Source: JAHEFX01 sp964614585 (GTDB lineage Bacteria > Actinomycetota > Acidimicrobiia > Spongiisociales > JAENVV01). Taken from it: a stretch of DNA of 7,320 bases. Below, piece by piece: positions 5,618 through 7,320 of the stretch (positions are counted from its first letter, which is position 1; each line of letters begins with the position of its first letter). The translations under genes and the position numbers were made by a program. Location: the NCBI GenBank assembly GCA_964614585.1, contig CAZTLW010000118.1, forward strand, positions 1-7,320, read 5' to 3'. The notes under the pieces are model-generated. The model was not told the origin of the DNA. It was given only the letters and a program-made list of their open reading frames with translations, and did no database searches.

Positions 5618-6428
5618 GCATGCCAGCCAGGAACGCTTCGTCCTGCTCCGCCGAGTAGCGCTGGGACAGCAACGCCTTCGCCTCGTCGCCGGCAACGAAG
5701 CGCATCGTGTCGCCGTCGTGGGTCGTGGCGTCCCAGATCACGGCAGCGCAGTCCTCGGGTTGCATGGCGCCGGTCGGGGTCGTGTCGTCGTCCGACGTGA
5801 TGGCGCCGACGAGCATCTGCACCAACGGCTGGTAGTCCTCGACCGACTCGTCGTAGGAGGCGACGAACGACCGGCCGGAGAAGTCCGTGGCGACGCCACC
5901 CGGTTCGACGATCCTGACCGCGATCCCGAACGGCCGCAGCTCATAGTGGAGGGCCTCGCTGGCGCCTTCGACCGCCCACTTCGACATGTGGTACGGCGTG
6001 CCGAGCGGATATGCCATGCGGCCACCGACGGAGGAGACGTTCACGATCGTGCCGCGGCGACGCTCCCGCATGCCCGGCAGGACGGCTTTGGTGGTCTCGA
6101 GCAGGCCGAGGACGTTGACGTCCATCTGGCGGCGCAGCACCTCCATCGGCATCGTCTCGAGCGGGCCATAGGCGCCGTATCCCGCGTTGTTGACCAGGGC
6201 ATCGATCGCCCCGAACCGCTCCGTGCCGCCGGCGACGGCAGCTCGGATCGAGTCGCCGTCGAGGACGTCGAGTCGTGCGACGAGCACTTCGTCGCGCTCG
6301 AGCAACTCGCCGGCGTCATCGGGGTTGCGCATCGTCGCAACGACGTTCCATCCCTCGTCGGCGAAGCGGTGGGCGGTGGCGCGGCCGATGCCGGAAGAGG
6401 CGCCGGTGATCAGGACGGTGTCGGGCAC
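5598..6428 (-). CDS. Classical short-chain dehydrogenase/reductase (SDR)
   Basis: This 276-residue NAD(P)(H)-dependent oxidoreductase, presumably cytosolic, reduces or oxidises a carbonyl/hydroxyl substrate that cannot be named. All classical SDR motifs are present: TGASSGIG at 8-15 (cofactor), D54 in ARLDV (51-55), NNAG at 80-83, N105 in DVNVLG, catalytic S133 in NVSSVGG, and Y146/K150 in YHMSK. EPGGVATDF follows at 175-183. R34 after strand 2 (ATMRNPDD) hints at NADP preference. The start is GTG 6428, chosen because GAGGAG (plus 6435-6440) lies 6 nt upstream and the cofactor motif follows at once. The end of the gene forms part of a hairpin. It diverges from the second TetR gene with 84 bp of palindrome-rich DNA between, so it is likely under that regulator. 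Close relatives of this layout are often annotated as oxidoreductases or short-chain dehydrogenases of unknown substrate. Confidence 0.92.
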   Translation of the reverse strand: MPDTVLITGASSGIGRATAHRFADEGWNVVATMRNPDDAGELLERDEVLVARLDVLDGDSIRAAVAGGTERFGAIDALVNNAGYGAYGPLETMPMEVLRRQMDVNVLGLLETTKAVLPGMRERRRGTIVNVSSVGGRMAYPLGTPYHMSKWAVEGASEALHYELRPFGIAVRIVEPGGVATDFSGRSFVASYDESVEDYQPLVQMLVGAITSDDDTTPTGAMQPEDCAAVIWDATTHDGDTMRFVAGDEAKALLSQRYSAEQDEAFLAGMRGQFGL

Positions 6429-6450
6429 TATGGTCTCCTCGGGTGACGCT

Positions 6451-6468
6451 CTGACATTCTGCTGTCAG
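6451..6468. promoter_or_regulatory. Operator-like inverted repeat A (SDR/TetR intergenic)
   Basis: CTGACA TTCTGC TGTCAG has perfect 6-bp arms with a 6-bp centre. Its half-site CTGACA/TGTCAG recurs in the adjoining palindrome at 6470-6484. It lies 10 nt upstream of the dehydrogenase ribosome site, where binding would affect that gene. Confidence 0.6.
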
Positions 6469-6469
6469 G

Positions 6470-6484
6470 ATGTCAGGCTGACAT
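6470..6484. promoter_or_regulatory. Operator-like palindrome B (SDR/TetR intergenic)
   Basis: ATGTCAG G CTGACAT is a perfect 15-bp palindrome with 7-bp arms around one base, only 1 bp from repeat A. Four CTGACA-type half-sites are therefore packed in 34 bp, which suggests cooperative binding by two TetR dimers. Confidence 0.65.
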
Positions 6485-6495
6485 TCATGGTCGAA

Positions 6496-6507
6496 GATGT
6501 CAACATC
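6496..6507. promoter_or_regulatory. Operator-like palindrome C, just before the second TetR ATG
   Basis: GATGT CA ACATC is a 12-bp palindrome with 5-bp arms. It contains the same GATGTCA seen at 6469-6475 and ends 5 nt before the TetR ATG. It may be a lower-affinity autoregulatory site. No convincing -35/-10 pair was found for either gene in this gap. Confidence 0.4.
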
Positions 6508-6512
6508 GACCC

Positions 6513-7085
6513 ATGGCGGAGACCACGACACGGGACGAACGGATCGAACAGATCCGCCGCGCGGCCGTGGACGTGTTCGCCGAGCACGGCTTCCGACGGA
6601 CCTCGATGGCCCTCATCGCCGATGCGGTCGGTGTCTCGAGGTCGGCGCTCTACCAGTACTACGACAACCGCGAGGACGTGTTCCGCGCCGTCATCGAGAC
6701 CACGCACGGCGACGCGGCGGACGCCGCCATCGCCGCACTCGAGGGCGACGGGGACCTCGCCACGCGGCTGAGCGGATACCTGCAGCGTGGACTCGCCGAC
6801 GGTTACGAGCGACTCTCGACCCTGACGCACGCAGAGGAGATCCTCGAGGCCCAGCATGCGTTCGCGGCCGACATCGCCGAGGCCGCCCGCGAGCGGCGTC
6901 GTGGTCAGCTCGTGGCCGTGCTGCGCGATACCGGGGCCTCGGAGTCGGTCGTCAGCTCGGCGGTACGCCTGCTCGATCTCAGTCCCATGGGGCTCAAGTC
7001 CGACGCCCCGCCGGTCGGGGAATTCCGCGAGCGGCTCGACGATCTCGCCCGGTCCGTCGCCGTTCTCGTCAGCACCTCGGTCTAG
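6513..7085 (+). CDS. TetR/AcrR-family transcriptional regulator (divergent from SDR)
   Basis: This 190-residue TetR-type regulator, probably a dimeric repressor, has its N-terminal DNA-binding domain in standard form: ERIEQIRRAAVDVFAEHGF at 9-27 (helix 1), then the helix-turn-helix TSMALIADAVGVSRSALYQY (30-49), then YDNREDVFRAVIE (50-62). The C-terminal half is helical and Ala/Arg-rich (about 66-190), with a conserved-looking LSPMGLKSDAPP at 156-167, and would hold the ligand pocket. ATG 6513 is the only sensible start. There is no good Shine-Dalgarno: the nearest purine run, GAAG at 6493-6496, is 16 nt upstream. Palindromes A-C in the gap to the dehydrogenase (6451-6507) are its likely targets, giving control of itself and of the dehydrogenase. 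It resembles the first TetR only in the shared DNA-binding domain, so the two are not a recent duplicate. The ligand is unknown. Confidence 0.9.
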   Translation: MAETTTRDERIEQIRRAAVDVFAEHGFRRTSMALIADAVGVSRSALYQYYDNREDVFRAVIETTHGDAADAAIAALEGDGDLATRLSGYLQRGLADGYERLSTLTHAEEILEAQHAFAADIAEAARERRRGQLVAVLRDTGASESVVSSAVRLLDLSPMGLKSDAPPVGEFRERLDDLARSVAVLVSTSV

Positions 7086-7149
7086 CGCCGTCACCAGGGG
7101 GCCGCCCGGAATTGGAAGGGACGCCCAATCCGCCCAACTGGCGTTGTGC

Positions 7150-7155
7150 TACCTT
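7150..7155 (+). promoter_or_regulatory. Possible -10 element of the tRNA promoter
   Basis: TGTGC precedes TACCTT (7150-7155), an extended -10-like element. It would start transcription near 7162, about 45 nt before the tRNA. No good -35 is seen 16-18 nt upstream, so the call is weak. Confidence 0.3.
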
Positions 7156-7177
7156 CCCGACGGGGTTCCAACCCCCA

Positions 7178-7203
7178 AAATCACCCGGATTTTCGGGCGA
7201 TTT
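7178..7203 (+). terminator. Imperfect hairpin between the TetR gene and the tRNA
   Basis: AAATC A CCCG (7178-7187) pairs with CGGG C GATTT (7194-7203) around a 6-nt GATTTT loop, giving 9 bp with one A.C mismatch. It ends 3 nt before the tRNA. It could terminate the TetR transcript or belong to the tRNA leader. A second small stem, GGGGT/ACCCC (7162-7166 with 7171-7175), lies just upstream. Confidence 0.35.
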
Positions 7204-7206
7204 CGC

Positions 7207-7280
7207 GGGCCCGTAGCTCAGGTGGTTAGAGCAGGGGACTCATAATCCCTCGGTCGCAGGTTCGAGTCCTGCCGGGCCCA
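7207..7280 (+). tRNA. tRNA with anticodon CAT, most likely tRNA-Ile2 (lysidine type)
   Basis: The full cloverleaf can be read: acceptor GGGCCCG (7207-7213) pairs perfectly with CGGGCCC (7273-7279), the D arm is GCTC/GAGC (7216-7219, 7229-7232), and the anticodon stem is GGGGA/TCCCT (7234-7238, 7246-7250). The loop is CTCATAA with anticodon CAT at 7241-7243, the T arm is GCAGG/CCTGC with loop TTCGAGT, and the discriminator is A7280. CCA is not encoded (CGA follows). A CAT anticodon can mean initiator Met, elongator Met or Ile2. The AGAGCAGG-GACTCATAATC stretch, the G27.T43 pair and C4/C5 in the acceptor match E. coli tRNA-Ile2 as I recall it, so reading AUA after TilS lysidine modification is favoured over elongator Met. 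Initiator Met is excluded by the lack of the three G-C pairs next to the anticodon loop. Confidence 0.92.
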
Positions 7281-7284
7281 CGAC

Positions 7285-7305
7285 GTGACCGCCATCGGCG
7301 GTTGC
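7285..7305 (+). terminator. Hairpin after the tRNA
   Basis: ACCGCC (7288-7293) pairs with GGCGGT (7297-7302) around loop ATC. Two G.T pairs and one G-C extend the stem to 9 bp (7285-7305). It starts 4 nt past the discriminator base and probably stops or helps process the tRNA transcript. There is no T-tract within the window. Confidence 0.4.
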
Positions 7306-7320
7306 GGCGTGGGTCCGGTG

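Noticed and set aside
4087..7206. Integrase, transposase, toxin-antitoxin or phage gene within the tRNA-flanked segment
   Set aside because: All reading frames here are explained by the SnoaL-like protein, the SDR and the two TetR regulators. Nothing resembling a recombinase was seen.
1..7320. CRISPR array or other regularly spaced repeats
   Set aside because: No repeated units with even spacing were found. The only repeats are short palindromes and the tRNA-half pair.

Overview
The window is GC-rich, with strong G/C bias at third codon positions, short intergenic gaps, one GTG start and an apparently TTG-started gene. The tRNA gene at the right edge has no encoded CCA. Together these suggest a high-GC actinobacterium. 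An Acidimicrobiia-like lineage is possible, but that is impression rather than proof.

Layout, left to right. (1) 1-959, minus: a medium-chain (quinone-oxidoreductase-like) dehydrogenase whose C-terminus runs off the window. (2) 1039-1467, plus: a small DUF1801-type protein, divergent from the dehydrogenase. (3) 1528-2145, plus: an unnamed protein with no ATG start, preceded by an inverted repeat that flanks one of its possible starts. (4) 2173-4086, minus: a CPA-type cation/proton antiporter fused to TrkA-N and TrkA-C (RCK) domains, convergent with gene 3. (5) 4087-4367: no gene, but it holds a fragment matching the 5' half of a tRNA and a 17-bp perfect hairpin. (6) 4368-4796 (minus) and 4908-5510 (plus): a SnoaL-like protein divergent from a TetR regulator. 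The 111-bp gap carries a well-spaced promoter for the SnoaL gene and two matching inverted repeats. (7) 5598-6428 (minus) and 6513-7085 (plus): a classical short-chain dehydrogenase divergent from a second TetR regulator, with three related palindromes between them. (8) 7207-7280, plus: an intact tRNA with anticodon CAT, most like tRNA-Ile2 (lysidine type), followed by a hairpin.

The most distinctive part is 4188-7280. Two self-contained units, each a TetR regulator divergent from one enzyme-like gene, sit tail to tail. They are flanked on the left by a degenerate 5' half-tRNA and on the right by the intact tRNA it resembles, in the same orientation. This looks like an accessory cassette or an old rearrangement next to a tRNA, although no integrase or transposase is visible. 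Each TetR has its own operator-like palindromes, so each probably controls itself and its divergent neighbour. The ligands and substrates cannot be deduced from the sequence. The left half of the window is ordinary metabolic and transport gene content.
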